A stretch of DNA of 46,768 nucleotides from contig CAJTMS010000011.1 in the NCBI GenBank assembly GCA_910577155.1, positions 1 to 46,768 of the forward strand, given 5' to 3'. Within the stretch, counting starts at the first letter, position 1. Every line of letters starts with the position of its first letter. A program made the translations under genes and the position numbers. This DNA comes from an uncultured Mailhella sp. Its GTDB lineage: Bacteria > Desulfobacterota > Desulfovibrionia > Desulfovibrionales > Desulfovibrionaceae. Positions 16,125 to 24,594 of the stretch are shown piece by piece. The notes under the pieces are model-generated. The model was given only the letters and a program-made list of their open reading frames with translations. It did not search any database and was not told where the DNA came from.

Positions 16125-16979
16125 ATGGCTTTTTCAGCAAATTATATAAAAAAATACGATGAAAATTTATATGAATTATTAAAGAAAAAATTTGAAGAAG
16201 AAGAATTGAATTTGGCAATGCTTCAATTAAAAAATCCTCAATTATTTAAAACTCTTGTTTCTGGAGATTATTCTGATATTCCGGAAAAATATTATTTACG
16301 GATAATCCATAAAGCGATAAAGTTTATGGATATTGATATGGATACATTTAATCTGTATGCCACAACAAGAAATAAGTATGAAGGTGAAATAAATACGGAA
16401 AAAACGGCACTTCCTTTCTGGTTTTCAGTAGATAAAAAGTTTCTTGCTTTTAATATCATGCTGCAATTGCGTGATTATCGGAATATTTTTCATTATCTGA
16501 CAGAATATTTAAAAGGAAAAAAACATATTTCTTATTGCGATTATGGCTGTGGCTCCGGTTCCCTGTCACTTGCTTTAAATGCAAGAAATGAATTTGAAAA
16601 AATGACGTTTTTTGATTTGGATTGTTACCATTCTGATTTTGTAAAATATTATATTTCTTCCTGCAAAATGAATGCAAAGTGGTTTGATATACTCAAAGAA
16701 GAGGAAACAGAACAATACGACGTCGTTGTTTGCCTTGATGTTCTTGAGCATATAGAAGAATCTTACAATACACTGGTAAAATTATCTAAAAAAGTGAAAA
16801 AAGGCGGTTTGTTGATTTTAAAAGGTGCCTTTGAAATTGACAGCTATTCCCATTTGCCTTTGGCTTCTAAAAATTTTTATGTCGATAATAATGGTCCGGA
16901 ATTTTTATCCGCTCATTTTATGAATATCAAAAAGTTTTATTATCCGGCTTTGTTGTCAGGTGCATTTATAAAAAAATAA
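16125..16979 (+). CDS. SAM-dependent methyltransferase
   Basis: A 284-residue protein. The start is set at the ATG at 16125 because GAGG sits 6 bases upstream and the promoter overlaps the longer frame. The first about 125 residues are a helical extension without a known motif. The methyltransferase core follows: ISYCDYGCGSGSLSLAL (motif I, about 142-158), MTFFDLDCYHSDFVKYY (acidic loop) and YDVVVCLDVLEHIEES (motif IV), then KVKKGGLLILKGAF. It differs in sequence from the other methyltransferase at 15252-15992, so they are not duplicates. Base composition is very A/T-rich. It is followed after 18 bases by the Asn-synthetase-like gene. Substrate unknown. Confidence 0.82.
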   Translation: MAFSANYIKKYDENLYELLKKKFEEEELNLAMLQLKNPQLFKTLVSGDYSDIPEKYYLRIIHKAIKFMDIDMDTFNLYATTRNKYEGEINTEKTALPFWFSVDKKFLAFNIMLQLRDYRNIFHYLTEYLKGKKHISYCDYGCGSGSLSLALNARNEFEKMTFFDLDCYHSDFVKYYISSCKMNAKWFDILKEEETEQYDVVVCLDVLEHIEESYNTLVKLSKKVKKGGLLILKGAFEIDSYSHLPLASKNFYVDNNGPEFLSAHFMNIKKFYYPALLSGAFIKK

Positions 16980-16997
16980 AAAAGGTTGTGAAAAGTA

Positions 16998-18635
16998 ATG
17001 CGTTTTGATGATGGAAATTTTGTGGAAGACAATTTTTTTGTCATTGACAGCAATAACTGTCATGATGTTAAAGGTAAATTATATGGCTATGTTATAACAG
17101 AAAATCAATTTATTCGAAATCTCCATGAATATAATAAAGAAATAGCAAATATTGAGTATGGGGTGTATGTCAATGTCCTTCGTAAAAAGAACAAAATAAT
17201 TATTCAGCAGGATTATTGGGGAAGTTATGGGCTTTTTCTGTACCGCAATCAGGATTATTTTGCACTTTCCAATTCTTTTCTATATTTGGCAAATCATCTC
17301 TATAAACAAAATATGCTTTCTTTGGATAAAGAATATTTATCCTATTTCCTGTTTGATGAGCTGGCTTCTTTATCTTTTGATCGGACAGCAATAGCAGAAA
17401 TAAAACAATTAAGAAAAAATTGCATTGTTTATATTGATACGGTAAAAAAGGAATTAAAAGAAATTCCCATAAGGCAAAATGAATTAATATATCCGTTGGA
17501 TTCAAAAGAAAGTTTTGAAATCTTAGATAAATGGCATAACAAATTTTCAAATTTTTTTCAGCAGTTAATTGCAGTGGACCAAAATATAAATGTAAATTTA
17601 TCTGGAGGCTTTGACTCAAGGGCTTCGTTTACTGTTTTAGCAGAGCAGTTAAATCATCTTGATAAAGTGAATGTTTTTTCTTTGACAACTGAAAAATTTA
17701 AAGAAGACTTTGAAATTGCAAACAGTATTGCGGAAAAATATCATTTTAAACTTAATAACGAACAAAAAAAAGAAACCATTAATTTTACTCCTTCTATGGC
17801 TGTGTTAGTTTCCTTATTGACAAAAATGTGCTTTCATAAACAATTTTACAGCAAGCCGCAGTATTTGTTAAAACCACTTTTTTCTTTTTCCGGAATGGGA
17901 GGAGAAGCGCTCAGAGCTCATTGGAAAAAGTATGAAAATAGTTTTGTTGATACACGGGTGAATTACGCACGTGCATTCGATAAAAAATATGGTGAATATG
18001 TAAAAATGATTTTGAATGAGTCTTTTGGTATTGTTCGGCAATATCCCGGTGATTTAATGAATAATTTTTACCGTCATACACGGTTAAGAAGCCATTTTGC
18101 AAAAACGGCGGTAGAGGCAATGCTGAAAAATACAATAAGTGTTGCACCACTTCTCGACCCTTCGTTATACCAAATTGACCCGCAGTGTTCTATTGACGGA
18201 AACTTATTTTTTTCCTGTATTTATCAGCGTTATCTTAGCGGAATTATTGATTTTAAATTTGAAAATAAAAGAACAATCAAAGAGGAAATAAAAAAATTAG
18301 GAAATACAATCCAAGAGAAATATGCTCGAATACCAACAGAAAGTGTCGGTTACTCCATGGTTAATGCTGCCAACTGCTTTCCTTCCATTAATAAAGCTGA
18401 AGTGGATGTAAATGAATATTATTTACAGTTTTTTTATACGCCTCAGGTGCAGAAAACAACAGAAAAGCTTTTTAATATATATATATATAATTGGGCAGCA
18501 AGGCTCAAAGAAGAAAAAAGCTATTATTCACACGGCAACGCAAGCAGCCTGATTGCAATGGCAATCCTTGATAAAATGTGCACAGAAAAGGAATTTGACT
18601 GCCTGCATTGCTTGTCTGCTTTAATAAAGAGTTAA
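16998..18635 (+). CDS. Asparagine-synthetase-like protein lacking the N-terminal nucleophile
   Basis: A 545-residue protein. A PP-loop ATP pyrophosphatase motif SGGFDSR is at residues 202-208 in the context NVNLSGGFDSRASFTVLAEQL, as in asparagine synthetase class B and beta-lactam synthetase. The N-terminal about 160 residues resemble the Ntn-amidotransferase fold (DYWGSYGLFLYRNQDYFALSNSFLYL), but position 2 is Arg (MRF), not the Cys needed for glutaminase activity. It should therefore use ammonia or an amine acceptor directly, or act as an acyl-AMP ligase. In this island it may form an amide on a sugar acid or amino sugar (inference). Last gene before an IS-damaged stretch. No membrane segments. 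Confidence 0.75.
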   Translation: MRFDDGNFVEDNFFVIDSNNCHDVKGKLYGYVITENQFIRNLHEYNKEIANIEYGVYVNVLRKKNKIIIQQDYWGSYGLFLYRNQDYFALSNSFLYLANHLYKQNMLSLDKEYLSYFLFDELASLSFDRTAIAEIKQLRKNCIVYIDTVKKELKEIPIRQNELIYPLDSKESFEILDKWHNKFSNFFQQLIAVDQNINVNLSGGFDSRASFTVLAEQLNHLDKVNVFSLTTEKFKEDFEIANSIAEKYHFKLNNEQKKETINFTPSMAVLVSLLTKMCFHKQFYSKPQYLLKPLFSFSGMGGEALRAHWKKYENSFVDTRVNYARAFDKKYGEYVKMILNESFGIVRQYPGDLMNNFYRHTRLRSHFAKTAVEAMLKNTISVAPLLDPSLYQIDPQCSIDGNLFFSCIYQRYLSGIIDFKFENKRTIKEEIKKLGNTIQEKYARIPTESVGYSMVNAANCFPSINKAEVDVNEYYLQFFYTPQVQKTTEKLFNIYIYNWAARLKEEKSYYSHGNASSLIAMAILDKMCTEKEFDCLHCLSALIKS

Positions 18636-18817
18636 TGGCAGCCTGATACGCAGAGATGGATTAATGATCTTTTACCGCAAATATGCCACGAGATTATTTC
18701 TGGAACATACTAAGATTTTTTTCTTGGTGTGGAATTATAGCTCTGCTGCCGTATCCATAGAGCCAACAAGTTGGCAGCGGCTGCCGCTCCCTCCAAAACC
18801 CTAAACGTAAAACCGCT
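18636..18817. other. Decayed coding sequence left of the IS element
   Basis: No intact gene. A 45-codon open stretch on the plus strand (ATG 18664 to TAA near 18800) reads like protein, with text such as IEPTSWQRLPLPPKP. A second frame just before the IS reads PKRKTALA and continues, once the IS is removed, as LALLGGSP into the aminotransferase pseudogene. It is probably the broken front end of that gene or of a gene fused to it. Confidence 0.45.
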
Positions 18818-18821
18818 CTAG
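18818..18821. repeat. Target-site duplication CTAG, left copy
   Basis: CTAG flanks the left end of the IS and is matched by CTAG at 19648-19651. CTAG is the usual target of IS427-group IS5 elements. Confidence 0.7.
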
Positions 18822-19647
18822 GAGCTGTTTCCAAATAATTTATTGCAGCCAAATTAAGCATGAGGCAATCATAACTAACGCTTTAAAAGCAATGGAAAGT
18901 TTTTCTGAACGTGTTGCAATTCGCTTGAATGCTTTTAGTTTTGCGAAAAAGCATTCAGCTAAATGTCTTTCTTTGTATGTATGCCGGTCATAATCACGTT
19001 GTAGTATGCGTTGTGGAGTTGGAGGAATTACTGCTTCCATTTTTTGTTCATGAGCTAATTCTATAAGTCTGTTGCGTCATAGGCTCTGTCTGCTAAGAGC
19101 TTATCTGCTGAAAGTCCTTTGATAAGACTTGCTGCAGGAACAATAGCATTAACGTTTCCATGCGTCAGAAAAATGCGGAGAGGATTGCCTAAAGCGTCCA
19201 CAACCGCATGAATTTTCGTGGTTAATCCGCCTTTGCTTCGTCCGACAGATTGTTGGAGGTGCCCCCTTTTCCTCCGCATCCATGCTGATGTACTTTAATA
19301 AAAGAAGCATCAATAATGATAGCTTCACGGTCGGCATGGATTGAAAGAGTTTTTAATATATTATCCCAAACTTCAAGTTTTGCCCATTGAAGAAAACGTT
19401 TGTGTACAGTTTTCCAATGTCCAAATTCAGAAGGCAAATCACGCCATGGGGCACCGGTTTTAAGTATCCACAAAATACCGTTGAACATCAACCTGTCGTC
19501 TTTGCGTTTACGTCCTCTTGTTTCAGTGCTGTTCTTCGCCAGCATTGGACCAATTACAGCCCATTTTTCATCGGAAATATCATGTCTGCTCATAAAAAAG
19601 TTAAACATAAATTTTAAATCATGTCTATGTTTTTTTAGAGACAGCTC
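18822..19647 (-). mobile_element. IS5-family insertion sequence (IS427-group type), 826 bp, inactive
   Basis: An insertion sequence bounded by inverted repeats. The left end begins GAGCTGTTTCCAAATAA (18822-18838); the right end, read inward, begins GAGCTGTCTCTAAAAAA (19647-19631), agreeing at 14 of 17 positions. The flanks are CTAG on both sides. The transposase is on the minus strand and fills nearly the whole element, as in IS427-group elements of 800-950 bp, which normally carry two overlapping frames. Here three frames are needed, so the copy is probably dead. Joining the flanks at one CTAG brings LALLGG coding sequence together with the aminotransferase pseudogene, showing that the IS landed in that gene. 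The exact ends are ambiguous by a base or two because the target is palindromic. Confidence 0.85.
18840..19608 (-). pseudogene. IS5-family transposase, three reading frames
   Basis: Frame A (19608-19222) reads SRHDISDEKWAVIGPML, then GRKRKDDRLMFNGILWILKTGAPWRDLP and the first catalytic Asp in IIIDASFIKVHQHG. Frame B (19279-19061) carries GRSKGGLTTKIHAVVDALG and the second Asp in LLADRAYD. Frame C (19040-18840) carries TYKERHLAECFFAKLKAFKRIATR with the likely Glu. The A-to-B change is a -1 shift at the run AAAAGGGGGC (about 19261-19270) and could be programmed, as in other members of this group. The B-to-C change needs one extra base near 19064, where a TAG stops frame B, and looks like a real deletion. 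All three catalytic residues survive. Confidence 0.85.
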
Positions 19648-19651
19648 CTAG
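19648..19651. repeat. Target-site duplication CTAG, right copy
   Basis: Right-hand CTAG, matching 18818-18821 on the other side of the IS. Confidence 0.7.
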
Positions 19652-20823
19652 CGCTGCTGGGGGGAAGCCCGCCTTTAATATTCTGCTTCCCGTTGGTCAA
19701 ATAAATGCTCCTGCATATGAGCGTTTTGAAGAACTTGCCAATGATATTTTTGACAGAAAATCTTATGCGAACCATGGCAGGCTGACACTTGAATTTGAAA
19801 ATAAATTTTCAAAACTTTCCGGGGTTAAAAATAGTATTGCCGTTACGAATGGTACTGTCGCTATCAGCATGGCGGCAAAAGCGTTAAATCTTCCTGCAGG
19901 AAGCAAAGTTATTGTTCCCTCCTTCACCTTTATTGGAACAATTCAAGCTTTGACGGGCAGGTCTTGAACCTGTTTTTGCAGATATTGATATTGATACCCA
20001 TACTATTACCTATGAAACAGTTACTCCGCTTTTAAAGCATAAGAATATCAGTGCGATACTGGGGGTTCATCTTTGGGGAAATCCTTGCGATGTGGAGCGG
20101 TTAGAGGAAATTGAACAAAAATATGGTATTCCTGTTTTTTATGATGCTGCCCATGCTGTCGGTTCAGCCTATAACAATAACGGCTTAGCATCATTTGGAC
20201 ATTGTGCAACGTATTCTTTACATGCAACAAAAATTATGCAGGCTGCAGAGGGCGGCGTTGTTTGCACCGATGATGAGCTTGCAGAACGTATCAGAAATAT
20301 GAGAAGTTCTTGCATCAGAAAAAATCAAGAGCCTGTTCCTTTGGCTATCAACGGTCGCTTTTCCGAACTGCAGGCAGCCATGGCATTGCTCAGTTTGGAA
20401 AAATTCCCTGAATATAAAGCAAATAATAAACACAGGTATTTGTTATATAGAGAAAAAATTAAAAATATTGCAGGCTTGTCCATTATTCAATATGACGAAA
20501 CAAAACAGGGGAATTATCAGTATATTGTTTTTAGACTGGATGAAAAAGAATTTGGTCTTTCACGTGATGAACTTGTTAAAATTTTAAATAAGGAAAATGT
20601 TATTGCCCGCAGATATTTTATTCCTTCAGCGCATAAGAGTGTGCCGTATGTCTCTATGGAATGCGCCAAAGTCGAACTTCCCAATACCGAATGTTTAATC
20701 CGTGAAATTTTCCAGCTTCCTTCAGGACAAATCGTGACAGATGAACATATTGAAGAAATTTGCAGCCTTCTGCAGTTTATTCATGAGCATGCGCAGGAAA
20801 TAAAAAAACATATCGGTCAATAA
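19652..20823 (+). pseudogene. DegT-family sugar aminotransferase, disrupted by IS and frameshifts
   Basis: A broken PLP transaminase of the DegT/DnrJ/EryC1/StrS family. Readable text in order: LALLGGSP (starting across the IS junction), then in another frame AFNILLPVGQINAPAYERFEEL, YANHGRL, SIAVTNGTVAISMAAKALN, IVPSFTFIGTIQALT. After a further shift come LEPVFADIDIDTHTI, GVHLWGNPCDVERLEEI, VFYDAAHAVGSAY and YSLHATKIMQAAEGGV with the Schiff-base Lys in HATK, ending KKHIGQ. Lesions: IS insertion at the CTAG, a one-base loss near 19670, and a two-base loss near 19955, where related proteins read ALTWAGLEPVF and a TG is missing. The 3' frame is open for 243 codons from a GTG at 20092, but this would lack the N-terminal third. 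It was probably a 4-aminotransferase for another amino-deoxy sugar (VioA-like is possible). Confidence 0.85.
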
Positions 20824-20872
20824 TTGTAAGAAATAAGTTTGTTATTGAGGAGATTGTTAAATTTCCCTTTTC

Positions 20873-21784
20873 TTATTTTGTTATTGTGTCCAGCAAAGGC
20901 GCAAGCAGTTCCCGCAGTTGTTTGAATTGCTGTAATTTCTGTATAAATTTTTCTTGAGAAATGGAATTCTTATCGAGTTTTTGCAGGCTTGCTTCTGTCA
21001 GTTTAAAGTGAAGCACCGCACGCAGGACTATTTCCGGATATTTCTTATCGAAATAAAGCCAAAAGTTCAAAAATATCTGTGTATTGGTCAGATTTTGCTC
21101 AAATTCTGTCAGTTGCTGCCAAATTCCCTCCTCTGTTATGCGGTAAACAGATTCATAATGGGAAACTGTGCGGGCTTTTCCTTCATGTAAATGGATAACA
21201 TTTCTAAAGCTGTCACCGCGGAATGATATTTCACAGGTCGGATTGGGCAGGTGCAGCATTTTTTCCGGAATGCCATGCTTGAAAATAACATTTCTGAAAA
21301 TAGTGCCGGACGTATGGGCAAGTGCAGGATTACCTTTTAAATAATTTTGAAAATCAGAGTCAACGTCCTGAAAACTGGAAAAAGGAACAATGCTTCCGTC
21401 TTTTAATTTCTGGTAGGAATTGCTGATGTGCAGTGTATATTCAGGATTTTCTTCTAAGAAATTCAGCGCCTTTTGGATTTTATATTTATCAATCCAGTAA
21501 TCATCGGGATCAAGAACGGTAAAATAATCCGTTTTGGTTATTTCATAGGCACGAAGAATATTTTTATAAAGTTTTTGGTTCTTCGGAGAAGTCAGCACGA
21601 TAATTTTGCCGGGATATTTTTCCTGATATTGGGAAACAATATTCAGCGTATTATCCGTGGAGCAGTCATCAGGAATAATAACCTGATAGGAATAATTTGT
21701 GCGCTGCATGAAAATAGAATCAAGACATTCAGCAATATATTTTTCTTTATTATAGGTCGGAACCAGAATAGATAATTTACACAT
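20873..21784 (-). CDS. Glycosyltransferase family 2
   Basis: A 303-residue GT2 enzyme, distinct from the one at 8668-9543. Start KLSILVPTYNKEKYIAECLDSIF, nucleotide-binding IIPDDCSTDNT, and a metal site in FTVLDPDDYWIDKY near residue 95. The C-terminal half is helical, ending LRELLAPLLDTITK. Ribosome site AAGGA before the ATG. No acceptor information. It ends the glycan island; the operon of metabolic genes on the same strand ends 91 bases upstream of its start, so read-through from that operon is possible. I see no good promoter in the gap. Confidence 0.9.
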   Translation of the reverse strand: MCKLSILVPTYNKEKYIAECLDSIFMQRTNYSYQVIIPDDCSTDNTLNIVSQYQEKYPGKIIVLTSPKNQKLYKNILRAYEITKTDYFTVLDPDDYWIDKYKIQKALNFLEENPEYTLHISNSYQKLKDGSIVPFSSFQDVDSDFQNYLKGNPALAHTSGTIFRNVIFKHGIPEKMLHLPNPTCEISFRGDSFRNVIHLHEGKARTVSHYESVYRITEEGIWQQLTEFEQNLTNTQIFLNFWLYFDKKYPEIVLRAVLHFKLTEASLQKLDKNSISQEKFIQKLQQFKQLRELLAPLLDTITK

Positions 21785-21875
21785 AGTCGAATCCTTATCG
21801 TTAAAAAAAACACAATGAAACTATTTTGTCAGCATAAAGAGAATGCGCCGTTTTGCAGGTTCTGCTGCTGAAAAA

Positions 21876-23081
21876 TTATTCCTGCACGGGCTGCATATCA
21901 TTTTCAGCCTTTGATACAGTCAATGCTCCTGTTGCATCGCCAAGAACGTTGAGCGTTGTTCTCATCATATCAAGAACACGGTCAATACCGGCAATGAGGG
22001 CAATGGCTTCAAGCGGAATACCGACTTGGGTAAATACCATGGAAATCATAATCATGCCGGCCCCGGGCACTCCCATAGTCCCTACGGATGCAAGCATGGC
22101 AATGACAATAATCATCAGCTGCTTATCAAAAGTAAGGTCAATGCCAAAGAAAGTTGCGGCAAAAATAGAGCAAACCCCCATGTAAATGGCTGTTCCGTCC
22201 ATATTGATGGTATTGCCGAGAGGAATAAGAAAGCTTGACACAGGACGGGAGGCGCCTAAGCGCTGAACACCCTGCAAGTTGCTGGAAAGGGCAGCGGCAC
22301 TGGACGCACTGGAAAATGCAATCAGGATAGGTGATGTCAGCACATTAAAGAATTTTTTAATGGGCACTCCGGAGTATTTTATGCACGGCAAATAAATAAC
22401 ACATACATGGATAATGCAGGCAATAAACATGACGACAATGAGTTTGAGCAAGGGAAGCAATACTTCTGCACCGTAGGTTCCGACCGTAAATGTCAGCAAA
22501 CCGAAAACACCAATTGGCGCGTACAGCATTACCATGGAAGTAAGCTTGAGCATGGCTTCTGCAAGGCTGTTAAAGAATTGCTGGATATGGTTGTGTTTGG
22601 AACCGAGGGAGCTGACAGCAATACCCAAAAAGACGGAAAAGAAAATAATTTGGAGCATATTGCCGTCAGTGAGAGATTTTACAGGGTTTGTAGGAATAAT
22701 ACCCATGAAAACAGAAAGAAGAGAAGGAGGTGTAACCGTTATGGCGTCTGCTGCCGCTTGGTTTAAATTAACTCCGCTTCCCGGCTGCAGAATATTGGCG
22801 ACAATAAGACCGATAGTCACGGCAAAAACTGTCGTTACGGTATAATAAATAAGACTTTTTACGGCAATTTTTCCAAGACGGCTTACATCGCCGACAGCCG
22901 CCGCTCCGGCTACCAGTGTTGCAAAAACAAGAGGAACAACAAGCATTTTGATAAGGTTGATAAAAATATCTCCTAATGGTTTGAAATAACTAGGCTCAAT
23001 GCCAAAATGAGGAATGATAAGACCACAGATACAGCCTGCGATTAATGCAAGCAGCATTTGGCTTGTAAGACTAATTTTCAC
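21876..23081 (-). CDS. Dicarboxylate/amino acid:cation symporter (DAACS family, GltP/DctA-like)
   Basis: A 401-residue inner-membrane transporter. The start is the GTG at 23081 (VKISLTSQM), with GAGGAG 8 bases before it; the longer frame would overlap mtnP. It has about eight membrane helices and two re-entrant loops: the serine-rich loop AFSSASSAAALSSNLQG (about 280-300), then NTINMDGTAIYMGV (the NMDGT cation-binding motif) and GVPGAGMIMISMVFTQVGIP, with IDRVLDMMRTTLNVLGDAT binding substrate carboxylates (Asp and Arg, Asn). Glutamate, aspartate, C4-dicarboxylates or serine are possible substrates. It is the last gene of the fhs...mtnP operon, 25 bases after mtnP. Confidence 0.92.
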   Translation of the reverse strand: MKISLTSQMLLALIAGCICGLIIPHFGIEPSYFKPLGDIFINLIKMLVVPLVFATLVAGAAAVGDVSRLGKIAVKSLIYYTVTTVFAVTIGLIVANILQPGSGVNLNQAAADAITVTPPSLLSVFMGIIPTNPVKSLTDGNMLQIIFFSVFLGIAVSSLGSKHNHIQQFFNSLAEAMLKLTSMVMLYAPIGVFGLLTFTVGTYGAEVLLPLLKLIVVMFIACIIHVCVIYLPCIKYSGVPIKKFFNVLTSPILIAFSSASSAAALSSNLQGVQRLGASRPVSSFLIPLGNTINMDGTAIYMGVCSIFAATFFGIDLTFDKQLMIIVIAMLASVGTMGVPGAGMIMISMVFTQVGIPLEAIALIAGIDRVLDMMRTTLNVLGDATGALTVSKAENDMQPVQE

Positions 23082-23106
23082 AGCGTTGGCTCCTCGAAAA
23101 AATGTT

Positions 23107-23862
23107 TTATGCGTGTGCAGCAATAAGAGAAACGACTTCAGCAAAAACCTGCTGTACTTTTTGTGTATTCTTGTCCATTACCGCTAAAATTTCTTCCCAT
23201 GAAACCGGTTCAACATTTTGACGCCATGCATCATAATCGGTACTCATGGCAATAGTTGCGTAAGGAATGCCAAGTTCCGCAGCCAATATTGCTTCCGGGG
23301 CAATGCTCATATTGATAATGTCGGCACCCAAAATCCTGAACATATGGGATTCTGCACGGGTTGAAAAACGGGGACCTTCTATGGTGACGACGGTTGCTTT
23401 GGTATGGTGTTCAAAATGGAGTTTTTTACATATTTGAATAAGATCTTGCCGTAAGATTTCATCAAAGGGGTCAGCAAGGCTGACATGGTGTATGCCGTCT
23501 TTGAAATCGTCATAATAGGTGCAAACTCGGCGTTTCGTAAAATCAATAAATTGATCGGGAATAACAAGATGGCCGGGATGTATTTCTTCACGCAGGGAAC
23601 CGACTGCGGTACTGCTTAAAATATGGGTGCAGCCAATTTCCTTGAGAGCCGCAATATTGGCACGGTTGTTGACTTGGGTCGGCGGAATGGAATGGTCATA
23701 ACCATGTCTGGATAAAAAGGCAACGGGCACATTGCCGAGCATGCCTTCGGTAATGGGAGAGGAGGGAGAGCCCCATTTCGTGGAGAGCTCTTTCACGGAA
23801 ACAGATTGAATATGATTGGATTTTTCCAGTCCACTGCCGCCAATAATAGCAATTTTAACCAT
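23107..23862 (-). CDS. mtnP: S-methyl-5'-thioadenosine phosphorylase
   Basis: A 251-residue purine-nucleoside-phosphorylase-fold enzyme that splits methylthioadenosine with phosphate into adenine and methylthioribose 1-phosphate; family members also take 5'-deoxyadenosine. The start is the ATG at 23862 (VKIAIIGGSGLEKS), preceded by GGGAG; the upstream in-frame ATG lies within the aldolase gene. Motifs: IIGGSGLE, FLSRHGYDHSIPPTQVNNRANIAAL (phosphate and ribose site), SSTAVGSLREEIHPG, VVTIEGPRFSTRAES, INMSIAPEAILAAELG and the purine-site STDYDAW. The DYDAW Asp favours 6-aminopurine (adenine) over guanine or hypoxanthine. It sits between the aldolase (11-base gap) and the symporter. Confidence 0.93.
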   Translation of the reverse strand: MVKIAIIGGSGLEKSNHIQSVSVKELSTKWGSPSSPITEGMLGNVPVAFLSRHGYDHSIPPTQVNNRANIAALKEIGCTHILSSTAVGSLREEIHPGHLVIPDQFIDFTKRRVCTYYDDFKDGIHHVSLADPFDEILRQDLIQICKKLHFEHHTKATVVTIEGPRFSTRAESHMFRILGADIINMSIAPEAILAAELGIPYATIAMSTDYDAWRQNVEPVSWEEILAVMDKNTQKVQQVFAEVVSLIAAHA

Positions 23863-23873
23863 TTGTTTCTCCC

Positions 23874-24566
23874 TTATGTATGCTGTTGTTTGCATTCTTT
23901 CCTGCACTGCGGACACTTCTCTTTTTTTGCTTCCTGACATAAAAAAATCAGCTGCGATTGGAGATGGGCAATGCTCAGACCATATATTAAAATGCCTTCT
24001 TCATGTCCGCGCATAACAATTGTTGCTTCAGTGGAATTTTGTTTAACCAAAGTTCCTATGGCATCAGCCATTTGAACCGTTCCATAGGCAATATCGTCCG
24101 GAGTGGAGAGGGCATTTTGCTCTTTGAGGAAATTAAATAACACGATATTATGGATATGTAAAACGTAATTCACATGGGGGCTATGCTGATACACACTTGC
24201 ATGGGACATGGTTTCGGAACTGGCAGGCAGAGGTCCCAGACTGTGGACAGTGTTTTTGTCTATATCCACACGGTTGACGAGGGTATAACCGTCTAGACCG
24301 AGCTCTCTTGCTCCGCCTGTGGCACTTGCCGTGATAACAAACGCATTGTTATAGCGAAAAGAAAGATTGCCAAAGCCGATGCCATTTTCATAAATTCCAA
24401 TAAATCCCTGATCAAAAACTTTTGTTCTGAAAAGATCAGCTTCTTTAAAAAGTGAAAGAAAATCCTGTGTGACAGGCAGTTCCGCGCTGTTCCATTCCGC
24501 ATTTGTATGTTCACAATGGAATTTAATATACCCGTCCGTATGCTTCGTATCGAAAGCAGCTTGCAT
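23874..24566 (-). CDS. Class II aldolase, probable 5-methylthioribulose-1-phosphate/5-deoxyribulose-1-phosphate aldolase (Ald2-like)
   Basis: A 230-residue zinc-dependent class II aldolase/adducin-family protein. The start is placed at the ATG at 24566, because AGGA lies 7 bases upstream and this avoids overlap with mtnA; longer starts at 24611 and 24659 exist. Motifs: FGNLSFRYNN (substrate loop), ITASATGGARELG (phosphate loop), VLHIHNI (two Zn-binding His) and VMRGHEEGILIYG (third His). With MtnP and MtnA it would convert methylthioribulose 1-phosphate to dihydroxyacetone phosphate and methylthioacetaldehyde, or 5-deoxyribulose 1-phosphate to dihydroxyacetone phosphate and acetaldehyde. The alternative is MtnB dehydratase of the aerobic pathway, but no mtnC or oxygen-requiring mtnD is nearby. 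The C terminus is Cys-rich (CPQCRKECKQQ), possibly an extra metal site. Confidence 0.78.
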   Translation of the reverse strand: MQAAFDTKHTDGYIKFHCEHTNAEWNSAELPVTQDFLSLFKEADLFRTKVFDQGFIGIYENGIGFGNLSFRYNNAFVITASATGGARELGLDGYTLVNRVDIDKNTVHSLGPLPASSETMSHASVYQHSPHVNYVLHIHNIVLFNFLKEQNALSTPDDIAYGTVQMADAIGTLVKQNSTEATIVMRGHEEGILIYGLSIAHLQSQLIFLCQEAKKEKCPQCRKECKQQHT

Positions 24567-24594
24567 GCATGTATCCTGCAAAGAATTATTTTTT

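Noticed and set aside
20092..20823. Intact 243-residue aminotransferase
   Set aside because: The frame upstream clearly encodes the missing N-terminal third of the same protein in shifted frames, so this is the 3' part of a pseudogene.
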